Under the pieces are notes generated by a model. It was not told the origin of the DNA, did not search any database, and worked only from the letters and a program-made list of their open reading frames with translations. This document shows, in pieces, positions 40,615-49,660 of a stretch of 64,000 nucleotides of DNA. Where the stretch lies: NCBI RefSeq assembly GCF_006757745.1, contig NZ_AP019740.1, forward strand, positions 992,001 to 1,056,000, in the 5' to 3' direction. Made by a program: the position numbers and the translations under genes. Position 1 is the stretch's first letter, and each line of letters starts with the position of its first letter. The stretch is from Acinetobacter radioresistens DSM 6976 = NBRC 102413 = CIP 103788. Its GTDB lineage: Bacteria > Pseudomonadota > Gammaproteobacteria > Pseudomonadales > Moraxellaceae.

Positions 40615-42720
40615 ATGGAATCAATTCAAACTAAGTCATCCCCCTTTTCAAAATTGATCTGGGTGATTGTAGCAATTATCGGGGCAATATCTTTCGGGAT
40701 ACTTGCTGTCAGTCGTGGTGAACATGTTAATGCAGTCTGGTTAGTGCTTGCTGCTGCCTGTGTCTATAGTATTGCTTACCGTTTTTATAGCCTGTTTATA
40801 GCCAACAAGGTGTTTGAGCTTAATGCCAGACGGCTCACTCCAGCTTATCGGATGACCGATGGCCTGGATTATGTCCCAACCAATAAATATGTACTTTTTG
40901 GCCATCATTTTGCTGCAATTGCCGGTGCGGGACCTTTGGTAGGACCGATTCTGGCAGCCCAGATGGGGTACTTGCCCGGAACGATCTGGTTGCTGGCTGG
41001 TGTAGTACTGGCCGGTGCTGTACAGGATTTTCTGGTCCTGTTTATTTCTACCCGGCGTGATGGACGCTCACTGGGGGAAATGGCAAAACAGGAGCTTGGA
41101 TCTTTTGCCGGTGTGATTGTGATGCTGGGTGCACTTGGGGTGATGATTATCATTTTGGCAGTACTGGCACTGGTCGTAGTCAAGGCTTTAACGAATAGCC
41201 CTTGGGGGGTATTCAGTATTGCAGCTACTATTCCTATTGCAATTTTCATGGGCATTTACATGCGCTATATACGCCCGGGCAAGATTGCAGAAGTCTCAGT
41301 GATTGGTTTCATTCTGATGATGCTAGCCATTGTGTATGGAGGAAATATTGCTGCACATCCATACTGGGGGCCATTTTTTACACTTTCAGGTACACAGTTG
41401 ACCTGGTGTCTGATTATTTATGGTTTTGTGGCTTCAGTACTCCCAGTATGGCTGTTGCTTGCACCACGTGACTATCTATCGACCTTCTTGAAAATTGGGG
41501 TAATTGTCGGGCTGGCTATTGGTATTATTTTTGCCTTGCCAGAACTAAAAATGCCAGCTGTAACACACTTTATTGATGGTACTGGGCCTGTATTTGCCGG
41601 TTCGCTCTTTCCATTTCTGTTTATTACTATTGCCTGTGGTGCAATTTCAGGTTTTCACGCGCTCGTTTCTTCAGGTACCACACCAAAGCTGGTTGAAAAT
41701 GAAGTTCATATCCGCATGATTGGTTATGGCGGTATGTTGATGGAATCTTTTGTTGCAATTATGGCAATGATCTGTGCAACGGTACTGGAACCAGGAGTAT
41801 ATTTTGCAATTAATGCTCCTGCTGCTGTTTTGGGCACAACAGTTGAAAGTGCAGCAGAAGCTGTACGTAATCTGGGCTTTGTTGTGACACCCGAAGCATT
41901 AGCACTGCTCGCAAAAGAGGTAGGAGAAACTACGATTTTGTCCCGTACAGGGGGAGCGCCAACATTTGCAATTGGTATGGCTCATATTATTTCCGAAATC
42001 TTTAACAGCCGTGCCATGATGTCATTCTGGTATCATTTCGCTATTCTGTTTGAGGCTTTATTCATCCTGACAGCAGTCGATGCCGGTACACGTGCCTGCC
42101 GTTTTATGGTACAGGATACAGTAGGTATTGTAATTCCGGCTGTAAAACAGTCTCATAATTTCTTTGGAAACCTGCTGGGGACTGCGGTAGCTGTAGCCGG
42201 TTGGGGGTTCTTTGTATATCAGGGCGTTGTCGATCCGCTAGGCGGTATTAACAGCTTGTGGCCATTATTTGGTATTGGTAACCAGATTCTGGCAGCAATG
42301 GCACTAATCTTAGGTACAGTCATCCTTTTCAAAATGAAGAAAGAAAAATATGTTTGGGTCACGATTTTGCCTACTATTTTCCTTTTCATCACTGCAATGA
42401 CAGCAGGCTGGCAAAAAATCTTCCATGAAAATCCGAAAATTGGTTTCTTGGCGCAGGCTAATCGCTTCTCTGATGCAATTGCTCGTAATGAGATACTGGC
42501 TCCGGCAAAAAGTATTGCTGAGATGCAGATGATTGTCATGTCGAATCAGATTAATGCCGTCCTCTGCGGTTTCTTTATGATTGTGGCAATTGTGATGGTC
42601 ATTGCATCTATCCGTGTAGTACGTCGTGCTTTGGCTAGCCCAACACCGACAGTAAATGAAGCACCCGCGGTATATCGTGATGAGACAGCGCCTGTAACTT
42701 CGATCAGAGGAGAGTCTTAA
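40615..42720 (+). CDS. cstA: Carbon starvation protein CstA family (peptide/pyruvate transporter)
   Basis: 701 residues, about 16-18 hydrophobic segments. Family signatures include TDGLDYVPTNKYVLFGHHFAAIAGAGPLVGPILAAQMGYLPG and SGFHALVSSGTTPKLV. E. coli CstA and its relative BtsT import peptides or pyruvate. The start is ATG at 40615 with GAGG upstream; a TTG six codons earlier is not used. The stop overlaps the ATG of the next gene (TAATG), a typical coupling with its small partner. Confidence 0.94.
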   Translation: MESIQTKSSPFSKLIWVIVAIIGAISFGILAVSRGEHVNAVWLVLAAACVYSIAYRFYSLFIANKVFELNARRLTPAYRMTDGLDYVPTNKYVLFGHHFAAIAGAGPLVGPILAAQMGYLPGTIWLLAGVVLAGAVQDFLVLFISTRRDGRSLGEMAKQELGSFAGVIVMLGALGVMIIILAVLALVVVKALTNSPWGVFSIAATIPIAIFMGIYMRYIRPGKIAEVSVIGFILMMLAIVYGGNIAAHPYWGPFFTLSGTQLTWCLIIYGFVASVLPVWLLLAPRDYLSTFLKIGVIVGLAIGIIFALPELKMPAVTHFIDGTGPVFAGSLFPFLFITIACGAISGFHALVSSGTTPKLVENEVHIRMIGYGGMLMESFVAIMAMICATVLEPGVYFAINAPAAVLGTTVESAAEAVRNLGFVVTPEALALLAKEVGETTILSRTGGAPTFAIGMAHIISEIFNSRAMMSFWYHFAILFEALFILTAVDAGTRACRFMVQDTVGIVIPAVKQSHNFFGNLLGTAVAVAGWGFFVYQGVVDPLGGINSLWPLFGIGNQILAAMALILGTVILFKMKKEKYVWVTILPTIFLFITAMTAGWQKIFHENPKIGFLAQANRFSDAIARNEILAPAKSIAEMQMIVMSNQINAVLCGFFMIVAIVMVIASIRVVRRALASPTPTVNEAPAVYRDETAPVTSIRGES

Positions 42721-43022
42721 TGAAATTGAAGCTTGCAAAAAATAGTACGACTGTTCTGGCAAAGATAATCAAGTTTACACTTTTGTCGCAAAAGCATCTG
42801 ATTTTCTCTCCAAAGAACTGGTCACGTATCGCGACTTTATGGCAACGTTTGCAACAAAGTTTTCGCCTGATGGTAGGGGTGCCTGATTATCAGACTTATT
42901 TAGAACACATGAAACAGCACCATCCAGATCTTGAAGCAATGGACGCTAAAACATTTTATCGCCACTGTGTAGATTCACGTTATCCATCGGCAGGTGGAGA
43001 TTTAAAAAAATGTCCATGTTAG
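42720..43022 (+). CDS. YbdD/YjiX-family small protein (DUF466)
   Basis: 100 residues. The core GVPDYQTYLEHMKQHHPDLEAMDAKTFYRHCVDSRYPSAGG matches the DUF466 family, which almost always follows cstA/btsT genes. The family usually ends in RCC; here the end is KKCPC. About 35 extra basic residues stand at the N-terminus. Overlaps cstA by one base, so it is made together with the transporter. Confidence 0.88.
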   Translation: MKLKLAKNSTTVLAKIIKFTLLSQKHLIFSPKNWSRIATLWQRLQQSFRLMVGVPDYQTYLEHMKQHHPDLEAMDAKTFYRHCVDSRYPSAGGDLKKCPC

Positions 43023-43049
43023 TAATAATTTAGTAACTTAGAAAAACAT

Positions 43050-43085
43050 AAAAACGGTGTATGTTAAATATACACCGTTTTTTTA
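43050..43085 (+). terminator. Rho-independent terminator after the cstA operon
   Basis: AAAAACGGTGTAT / ATACACCGTTTTT stem with a 7-base loop. Confidence 0.85.
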
Positions 43086-43101
43086 TTCAGGAAGGAAGGG
43101 G

Positions 43102-44061
43102 ATGTGGGGAACCAACAGGCTTCAAAAGAATGAAAAAGATCAACAGAATAAAAAACTAGCCAGGCAGATAGGAGAGTATGCCTCACAAATAGACAGCTTT
43201 TTACAGCAGATCAATACCATTATTCTGGATAAACCGCAGCAAACCAAATTGGCCTTAAGTTGTTTGCTAGCAGGTGGGCATGTCCTGTTTGAAGACTTGC
43301 CCGGATTAGGTAAAACTACTTTATCGAGTGCATTAGCGCATATTGCCGGTTTAAGATTTCAGCGTATACAGTTTACCAATGACATGTTGGCCAGTGATGT
43401 AATTGGAATTAATATATTTAATCAGGCTGAACATATTTTTGAGTTTAAACCAGGCCCGGTTTTTACCCAGATTTTACTGGCTGATGAGATTAACCGTTGT
43501 AGTCCGAAAACACAGAGTGCCTTGCTGGAGGCTATGGAGGAAGGTTGTGTCACGGTAGACGGTGTCCGACATGCTTTACCTCAGCCATTTTGGGTGATTG
43601 CTACACAAAACCCTTTATTCCAGAGTGGAACTTATGCCTTGCCAGAGTCCCAGCTGGACCGTTTTTTAATGCGATTATCCTTGGGCTATCCATCGCGCCA
43701 GGCAGAAAGGATTCTGTTACAACAGGACTCGCGTCAGGCATTAATATCAACAATTGAGCATGTCTTTAGCCAGCAGGATATTCTGAATCTTCAACAACTG
43801 GCACGTAATATTTATTTAAGTGATGTAGTGCTGGATTATATTCTGGATTTGGCTGAAATGACCCGTAAAGGCCGACATGGGTTATCTACCCGCGGAATAT
43901 TGGCCTTAAAAAAAGCTACGCAGGCCTATGCTCTATTAGAAAAGCGCAGTTATGCGACTACAGATGATGTACAGGCCGTATTTAATGCTGTGGTTTCTCA
44001 TCGTCTCGGAACAACTGATGCAGAAAGCTATAAGCTTCTGCAAAGTGTGGCGGTTAGTTAG
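43102..44061 (+). CDS. MoxR-family AAA+ ATPase
   Basis: 319 residues. MoxR proteins act as chaperones for assembly of protein complexes. Walker A EDLPGLGKTT and Walker B LLADEINR are present, with sensor 1 ATQNP and the arginine-finger region LDRFLMRL. ATG at 43102 follows a GGAAGGAAGGGG run; the frame is open further upstream but that overlaps the cstA terminator. First gene of a moxR-DUF58-tgpA operon. Confidence 0.9.
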   Translation: MWGTNRLQKNEKDQQNKKLARQIGEYASQIDSFLQQINTIILDKPQQTKLALSCLLAGGHVLFEDLPGLGKTTLSSALAHIAGLRFQRIQFTNDMLASDVIGINIFNQAEHIFEFKPGPVFTQILLADEINRCSPKTQSALLEAMEEGCVTVDGVRHALPQPFWVIATQNPLFQSGTYALPESQLDRFLMRLSLGYPSRQAERILLQQDSRQALISTIEHVFSQQDILNLQQLARNIYLSDVVLDYILDLAEMTRKGRHGLSTRGILALKKATQAYALLEKRSYATTDDVQAVFNAVVSHRLGTTDAESYKLLQSVAVS

Positions 44062-44072
44062 GAGCACACCAT

Positions 44073-44981
44073 TTGCAGAAACATATCCAAGGCTGGCTTG
44101 CCAAGCGTTTCCGGATTGATGGGCAAAGAACCCTCAAGCAGCGGGATATACTGGTCTTTATGTATCAGCAGGGTTACCTGTATTTGGTTCTCATACTGAT
44201 TACTTTTATTGCCGGCGTTAACTATGCCAATAACCTGATACTGGGTTTCTGCTTTTTAATCAGTGCTGTACTTTGTATCAGTTTTTATCTTGCTTTTAAA
44301 CAGTTGCATCAACTCAAAATAGAAGTGATCGTGCCTGAAGTCGGCCGGGTAGGCCAAGCCATGCAAATAGAGATTATTTTTTATCAGGAGCGAGAGATTG
44401 TACGTTATTTAAACCTGTATTATGCAAAGCAAATCATTCCAGTTCTAGTACAGCATAAACAGCAGCGTTTTCATTTACTGGTGTGGCCAGAAGAACGCGG
44501 ACCATTACATTTACAGCGCCTACAGATATATTCTACTTATCCTTTCGGATTGGTTCGTGCCTGGACCTATCTTTATCTGGAGCAAATGAGCTGGATTGCT
44601 CCCCAGGCTTTAGATTTTAAAGCTGAGAATGCTGCACAAAATGCATTAAAACAGGCACAGGATATGGATGAATTTCAAGAACTACGTGATTTTAAAACGG
44701 GTAACTCTTACCATGCGGTGTCATGGAAGCAGGCTGCTCGAGGTCAGGGCCTCTATATCAAGGTATTTGAAAGCTATCCCGAGCAGAATAAGATAGAAAT
44801 TTGCTATGAGCATATGCCAAGTTCAGAGCATGAGGAAAAACTGAGTTTAATGATGGGGCTGGTAGATCAATGCGAACAGCAACAATGCCCTTATCGTTTG
44901 GTTTTACCACAGGACGAGCTGGCCACCGGATCAGGTGAGGCTCAATTTCAGAAAGCACAAAAATTACTGGCGCAGGCTTAA
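44073..44981 (+). CDS. DUF58-domain membrane-associated protein
   Basis: 302 residues with a hydrophobic hairpin at about 30-70 and a soluble C-terminal region containing EFQELRDFKTGNSYHAVSWKQAARGQGLYIKVFE, the DUF58 signature, related to von Willebrand A-type folds. DUF58 proteins pair with MoxR ATPases. The start is TTG at 44073, supported by GGAG (44061-44064) 8 bases upstream, which overlaps the moxR stop. Spacing to tgpA is 2 bases. Confidence 0.88.
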   Translation: MQKHIQGWLAKRFRIDGQRTLKQRDILVFMYQQGYLYLVLILITFIAGVNYANNLILGFCFLISAVLCISFYLAFKQLHQLKIEVIVPEVGRVGQAMQIEIIFYQEREIVRYLNLYYAKQIIPVLVQHKQQRFHLLVWPEERGPLHLQRLQIYSTYPFGLVRAWTYLYLEQMSWIAPQALDFKAENAAQNALKQAQDMDEFQELRDFKTGNSYHAVSWKQAARGQGLYIKVFESYPEQNKIEICYEHMPSSEHEEKLSLMMGLVDQCEQQQCPYRLVLPQDELATGSGEAQFQKAQKLLAQA

Positions 44982-44983
44982 CC

Positions 44984-46990
44984 ATGTTAAATCGACCTGT
45001 TCATGGCGCCATGCTGCTGGCTCTCGGGCTGATCTGGCTGGCACAACTGGCTTTCACTCCTATAATGAACAGCCTTCTATTTGCTTGTGTAATAATAAGC
45101 TTGGCATGGCAATATCATAAAAATCTCCATAAAAAACAATCTAAAATTTTTCAGGTCATTTTTGTTCTATTCAGCTTTGCTGCGATTTACTGGCAGTATC
45201 GGAGTTTCATCGGTGTAGAAGCAGGGGTAACACTATTAGCAGTTGGCCTGTATGGTAAAGCTTTAGAGACTCGAACTCGGCGTGATTATCTAATTATTTT
45301 TAACTTTGCACTATTTGTAAGCGCCAGCCTGTTCCTTTACAGCCAAAACATCGGGATGGCTATCCTGATCTTATGTTCACTCATCAGCTGCTTGATCGGG
45401 CTGTACCGGATTCAGATAAGTGATTTTCAACAAGAGCAGGTTAAAGGCCGTTTAAGAAAGGACTTTCAGCATGTAACTAAGCTGATTCTGTATGCCATAC
45501 CATTTTTTATAGTACTATTTATTTTTTTCCCACGGTTGCCTCCACTCTGGTCAGTACCATTACAGACCGATCTTGCCACCACCGGCATAAGTGACCGGAT
45601 GTCACCAGGAGATATCGCCCAGATTTCTCAATCCAGTGCGCTGGCATTCCGGATTTTAGGCAATATACAGAAACTACCTGAGCGTGAGCAGCTGTACTGG
45701 CGCGCGATGGTGCTGGATGAATTTGATGGACGGACTTGGACTAGCCATTTTATTAATCAGCAACCTAAGACATTGCCATCTCTTCATATAACTGACGGGC
45801 TAGATTACCAGTATCTGCCTGCTGACTCACAACAGCAATGGGTAATATCGCTTGAAAAGTCTATTCCTTTACAGGCGAACTTCCAGTTACATCAAGACTG
45901 GAGTATTACTCCAACCCGTCCAAATCAGGGTGCACAGCCCATTCGACTGCAATGGTTGGGACAGTCAGCTCAGACGGTAGCACCCCAGTATTCGGATACA
46001 GTTCAGGCTATAAACCTGAAAGTACCGAGTAGCACTGATCCCCGGACCCGGCAGTTAGCCAGCAATTTATTTAAACAGAGTAATCAGCAACCTGCCCGGT
46101 ATGTAGAGAATGTATTGAACTGGTATCGTCGCAATGGCTTTGTCTATACTTTAAGTCCAGGCCGTCTCGGGCAAGACAGAATAGATGAATTCCTGTTTAA
46201 GTCCCGGCAGGGTTTCTGTGAGCATTATGCAGGTAGTTTTACAATGTTGATGCGCTATGCCGGTATTCCTGCTCGGGTAGTAGTCGGGTATCAGGGAGGA
46301 CAACCGGCTCCAGATGGACAAAGCTGGGAGGTGCGACAGATGGATGCTCATGCGTGGTCGGAAGTCTATTTAAATGGCCAGTGGCATCGGGTTGATGCAA
46401 CAGCTGCGGTAGCACCAGAACGGGTAGGGTCGGGCATGCAGGACTATCTGGAACAGGAGCCTTCTACACTAGGCAATAATCACCGTTCTGGCTTGCAATA
46501 TCAACAGTTTGCCTTGCTTAAAAATATTCGGGTATGGAGTGATTATGCTTCCTATCAATGGCAAAGCAAGGTCGTAGGATATGATACTGATAAACAAAAA
46601 AACTGGCTTGCACGTTTAGGTTTAAAATCTATTTATAGCTATATTCTGATTTTATTTATTAGTATTGTGATGCTGGTTCTAATCTACTTGTTGATACAGT
46701 ATCGTCAAAATCTACAAAAAATGACCCCTTATGAACGTTCTATAAGAAAATTTACTAAAAATCTTCCCGTTGAACTGCATAAGTACTCTTATGAGACTTT
46801 TCAACAGTGGATGATAAGATTGGCTCAATACAGTAATGACACAAGTTCTTTTTATGAACTAGCTCAACTTGACCAGAAAATTCGGTTCATGCAACAGGAC
46901 ACGCCAGAGAATCTTAAAATGTTTAAGAAATTGCTTAAAGACTGTGCATTTGCTTTAAAGCTGAATAAAAAAAACTTGTCAGAAAAATAA
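44984..46990 (+). CDS. tgpA: TgpA-like transglutaminase with N-terminal membrane domain
   Basis: 668 residues: about six hydrophobic segments (1-200), a periplasmic transglutaminase core, one further membrane segment (about 550-572) and a cytoplasmic DUF4129-type tail. The catalytic triad is intact: Cys412 in RQGFCEHYAGSF, His in MDAHAWSEV and Asp in HRVDATAAV. P. aeruginosa TgpA is an essential inner-membrane protein with the same neighbours, so the whole operon probably serves one envelope complex. Its substrate is unknown. Confidence 0.92.
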   Translation: MLNRPVHGAMLLALGLIWLAQLAFTPIMNSLLFACVIISLAWQYHKNLHKKQSKIFQVIFVLFSFAAIYWQYRSFIGVEAGVTLLAVGLYGKALETRTRRDYLIIFNFALFVSASLFLYSQNIGMAILILCSLISCLIGLYRIQISDFQQEQVKGRLRKDFQHVTKLILYAIPFFIVLFIFFPRLPPLWSVPLQTDLATTGISDRMSPGDIAQISQSSALAFRILGNIQKLPEREQLYWRAMVLDEFDGRTWTSHFINQQPKTLPSLHITDGLDYQYLPADSQQQWVISLEKSIPLQANFQLHQDWSITPTRPNQGAQPIRLQWLGQSAQTVAPQYSDTVQAINLKVPSSTDPRTRQLASNLFKQSNQQPARYVENVLNWYRRNGFVYTLSPGRLGQDRIDEFLFKSRQGFCEHYAGSFTMLMRYAGIPARVVVGYQGGQPAPDGQSWEVRQMDAHAWSEVYLNGQWHRVDATAAVAPERVGSGMQDYLEQEPSTLGNNHRSGLQYQQFALLKNIRVWSDYASYQWQSKVVGYDTDKQKNWLARLGLKSIYSYILILFISIVMLVLIYLLIQYRQNLQKMTPYERSIRKFTKNLPVELHKYSYETFQQWMIRLAQYSNDTSSFYELAQLDQKIRFMQQDTPENLKMFKKLLKDCAFALKLNKKNLSEK

Positions 46991-47004
46991 AAAATGCATA
47001 TGAT
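46976..47004 (+). promoter_or_regulatory. tRNA-Val promoter embedded in the end of tgpA
   Basis: TTGTCA and TATGAT separated by exactly 17 bases. The expected start is 5 bases before the tRNA. It overlaps the last codons of tgpA. Confidence 0.6.
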
Positions 47005-47015
47005 GCAAAACACTT

Positions 47016-47092
47016 AGGCGTATAGCTCAGTTGGTTAGAGCGCTACGTTGACATCGTAGAGGTCTCCAGTTCGAGTCTGGATATGCCTACCA
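47016..47092 (+). tRNA. tRNA-Val (anticodon GAC)
   Basis: A 77-base cloverleaf: acceptor AGGCGTA / TATGCCT with one G-T pair, D-arm TAGCTCAGTTGGTTAGAGC, anticodon arm CTACG-TTGACAT-CGTAG giving GAC, T-arm CCAGTTCGAGTCTGG, and CCA encoded at the 3' end. Confidence 0.96.
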
Positions 47093-47112
47093 AATATGAC
47101 ACCTTATGGTGT

Positions 47113-47151
47113 AAAGGTTTCAAGGAAATACAAGTACTTGAAGCCTTTTTT
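47113..47151 (+). terminator. Rho-independent terminator after tRNA-Val
   Basis: AAAGGTTTCAAG / CTTGAAGCCTTT 12-bp stem with one G-T pair, followed by T-run. Confidence 0.75.
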
Positions 47152-47216
47152 AATATCTGGCATTCATAAAATAAAATGTTTTTAATTTTATATGCGCTGT
47201 CATAGATATAGAACGT

Positions 47217-47246
47217 AAAAAAGTCCTCATAGTGAGGACTTTTTAT
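47217..47246 (-). terminator. Rho-independent terminator after the META-domain lipoprotein
   Basis: AAAAAGTCCTCA / TGAGGACTTTTT stem with a 3-base loop, close to the stop codon at 47248. Confidence 0.85.
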
Positions 47247-47247
47247 A

Positions 47248-47685
47248 TTAACGCTGAGTTTTAAATTCAAGCACTGTATTCTTGTTGCTGTCCATCAGTT
47301 TTAGCTCAGTTTCACTCACCTTATATTGAGTAACCTGATTCAAAGCATTAGTAAATTTATCTGGTAAATTTGTAGGGCTTAAACAAGCTCTTCGTGTTTT
47401 GGCTATTTCTGAGAAAGTAATTTGTGTACCTTTCACTGCATAGCCTCCCATAAGACGGTTACAGCCATCAGTTCCGCTAAGTTGAGTATTATCAAAAATT
47501 AAACTTGGAACATCAGATTGCTGAGGATCAGCCTTATATTTTACATCATTGATCTGAGTTACTATCCATGTCTTGTTTTGTAATAAAGCCAAGTTGCGGT
47601 CAGTAGATGGGTTGTTCATAGTAGCACAACCGGCAAAAGCTAAAGTGGATGCAATGCTAGAGGCTATAAAAAGTTGTTTTATCAA
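47248..47685 (-). CDS. META-domain (HslJ-like) lipoprotein
   Basis: 145 residues. A lipoprotein signal with lipobox FAGC (Cys19) is followed by a META domain: LQNKTWIVTQINDVKY, SLIFDNTQLSGTDGCNRLMGGYAV and ITFSEIAKTRRAC are the conserved segments. HslJ-type proteins are heat-inducible or novobiocin-related envelope proteins of unclear role. A ribosome site GGAG lies upstream in an AT-rich region. It is a single gene. Confidence 0.88.
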   Translation of the reverse strand: MIKQLFIASSIASTLAFAGCATMNNPSTDRNLALLQNKTWIVTQINDVKYKADPQQSDVPSLIFDNTQLSGTDGCNRLMGGYAVKGTQITFSEIAKTRRACLSPTNLPDKFTNALNQVTQYKVSETELKLMDSNKNTVLEFKTQR

Positions 47686-48224
47686 TTTTTTCTCCTATAA
47701 AACTTTAAATTATATTCTTAGATTAACTACTACAGCATAGAACAAATTTAACTAAGTACAGAGGTAAATTACTTTTTATCAATACTTTATTAATAAAAAT
47801 AACATAGATAATATTTTTTATATAAGAAGTTAATAAAATTATATTATTAAATTTGAAAGATTTATAATTTTAAAAAATTAAAAGATAAATAATAAGATTT
47901 TCTTTAAAAATATTAAAATTAAATTCTAATTAAAAAATGGAAAAATTATTTATCTATGAATATAAATTATATAGTTATTATATTCTTTATTACCAAATTA
48001 AAAAAATTTTTTGATCATAAAAACCTATAATTATTTCTAATAAGCTTGTTATTTTGGAAAGCTGTGCTAAGATATAAAACTTAATGAAGGCAAACCTCAT
48101 ACGATGCCACTCCCATTTTTCAAGATTTTCTTGAGATTTTGTAGTTATTAAAATTAAAACAATTTTATTTTAATCAAATAATTGTTCGAAAACTGCTCTA
48201 AAGAGTTTACTAAAGTTTATTGTA
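47686..48224. other. AT-rich spacer, no gene recognised
   Basis: About 540 bp, mostly A and T. A promoter-like TTGTTA (48046) with TAAGAT (48068), 16 bases apart, points toward the small gene at 48225. The stretch just after it (48080-48150) is less AT-rich and could be a transcribed leader. Confidence 0.45.
48046..48073 (+). promoter_or_regulatory. Candidate promoter for the small gene at 48225
   Basis: TTGTTA-N16-TAAGAT, with a predicted leader of about 145 bases. In such AT-rich DNA chance matches are common. Confidence 0.35.
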
Positions 48225-48449
48225 TTGGTGTATATATTGAAATATCCAAATTTTCGTACCGCGAAATCTATCGACGGTGATATTATTCATGTTCAGATTA
48301 TAGCTTCAGAAAGAAAACAAAATATTTCTGGTGGCTTTAAATGGGTAAAAGTAGGTGAAAAAGTTCTACTTGATTCCGGAAGAGAGATTAATTTTAATCT
48401 AGATGGCCAAAGCTTTTATGTTGCGCCTAATCAGATGTACCGGTTATAA
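48225..48449 (+). CDS. Small hypothetical protein
   Basis: 74 residues at most, no ATG: it starts at TTG 48225, GTG 48228 or TTG 48237. The sequence after it (LKYPNFRTAKSIDGDIIHVQIIASERK...FKWVKVGEKVLLDSGREINFNLDG) has a normal coding look and beta-strand pattern. A good terminator 6 bases after the stop supports a real transcription unit. I do not recognise a family. Confidence 0.55.
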   Translation: MVYILKYPNFRTAKSIDGDIIHVQIIASERKQNISGGFKWVKVGEKVLLDSGREINFNLDGQSFYVAPNQMYRL

Positions 48450-48454
48450 ATATT

Positions 48455-48478
48455 AAGCTCACTTTAGTGGGCTTTTTT
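48455..48478 (+). terminator. Rho-independent terminator after the small gene
   Basis: AAGCTCACT / AGTGGGCTT stem (one G-T pair) with TT loop and T-run. Confidence 0.75.
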
Positions 48479-49220
48479 ATTTGCTAAGAAGTGATAATTT
48501 CAATAAATTATAAATTTTTAGAAGAGGAATAATAAGAATTAATGTAAAGAACTTAAAAGTAGAAAAATTTAGTTACTAGAAGAAAAAGCATAGAGAGTAG
48601 ATTAATTAAATTGATAAGATAAATTTAAAATTAGATTTAGACTTTATTTGAAAAATTAACCATTTAAGCAAATTCAGTTTTTTTTAATTTTTACTATTGG
48701 GCTAATTGCTTAATTTATATGCGAATATTAATTAAATTATACTAACTATAACATGTATTAACATTTATTCTTAAAGATGTAACTCTATTTGAGTTTAATT
48801 TTGGTTAAAATTATTTCCACTATATTAACAATTGTACAAAAGAATAAAGCTACTCTATAGGCCTGTTTTCAACCCCAGAAAACAGGCCTTTTTTTATAAA
48901 AAATATTCTGGATTTATAATTTCATATGATGTTTAAAATAAGGTAAAAAATTATTTAAATGTAAACTTATAATAATTAAAAGTAGGTAAAATTTACATTA
49001 AAATAAATGAAGCATTGATATTAAAGTAGTTATAAGTATGTCTAAATTTATATCCTAGAAAAATGATTATATAAGTATATTGAAGTCACACCTATGAATA
49101 CCTAACTCAAATGCTTTAAATAAAACTCATCCTTAGTTATAACAAAACTTATTGCTGACTCCCTTATAGTGAAGATGTTCGTTTGATAACGACCAACCTG
49201 AAACCAACTCAATATTTGTT
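48479..49220. other. AT-rich spacer with an orphan terminator
   Basis: About 740 bp without a convincing ORF. The only clear element is the strong terminator at 48859-48896 described separately. The remainder upstream of the KGG-protein gene must carry its promoter. Confidence 0.5.
48835..48896 (+). ncRNA. Candidate small RNA ending in an orphan terminator
   Basis: A 12-bp stem AGGCCTGTTTTC / GAAAACAGGCCT with a CCCC-containing loop is followed by seven T, a textbook terminator with no gene for 400 bp upstream. A -35/-10-like pair TTGGTT (48801) and TATTAA (48823), 16 bases apart, would start an RNA of about 60 bases. Start is approximate. Confidence 0.4.
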
Positions 49221-49232
49221 ATGAGGTGTGAA

Positions 49233-49538
49233 ATGGCTAATCAAGATAATAAACGCGACAATAACCAGCGCCAGCAACAGGGCAGCAATAATCAGCAACA
49301 GCAAAGTGGCAGTAATAATCAGAAACAGCAAGGTGGTGGCGGCCAAAATAGTCGTCAGCAAAGTCAACAAAGTGGTAATAACAGCTCAGGACGCGGCTTT
49401 GCTAGTATGGATGCAGATAAACAGCGCGAAATCGCTAGTAAAGGCGGTAAAGCAGCCCATGAAAGTGGTAATGCACATGAGTTTACCTCAGAGGAAGCTC
49501 GTGAAGCAGGCTCACAAAGCCACAAAAATGATAGATAA
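49233..49538 (+). CDS. KGG-repeat stress-induced protein with Q/N-rich N-terminus
   Basis: 101 residues. The first 50 are almost only Gln, Asn, Ser and Gly and must be disordered. The C-terminal part has the KGG/con-10-type motif FASMDADKQREIASKGGKAAHESGNAHEF followed by a degenerate second copy EFTSEEAREAGSQS. Relatives (GsiB, YciG) are induced by starvation or desiccation. ATG at 49233 is preferred because GAGGTG is 4-9 bases upstream and would overlap the ATG at 49221. Confidence 0.85.
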   Translation: MANQDNKRDNNQRQQQGSNNQQQQSGSNNQKQQGGGGQNSRQQSQQSGNNSSGRGFASMDADKQREIASKGGKAAHESGNAHEFTSEEAREAGSQSHKNDR

Positions 49539-49660
49539 TTATCAAGGACTTTAATTTTATTAAGAAGTCTTTAGATAATTTTTTAAAAGGAAAGGGTTGC
49601 TTGGAGCCACCCTTTCTTCGTACTTCTGATATATAATTTGGTATGAATCGGATGAGGGTG

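Noticed and set aside
41202..41471. Overlapping ORF inside cstA, and other frames antisense to pst, lysC, alaS, purB and argD
   Set aside because: They have no ribosome sites and lie within well-supported genes in another frame, so they are shadows.
47016..49220. Possible integrative element at tRNA-Val, because AT-rich DNA with small genes follows it
   Set aside because: No integrase gene and no second copy of the tRNA 3' end were found downstream.
49233..49538. The Q/N-rich repeats as a CRISPR or tandem DNA repeat array
   Set aside because: Repeats are at the level of amino-acid composition; no regular DNA unit with spacers exists.
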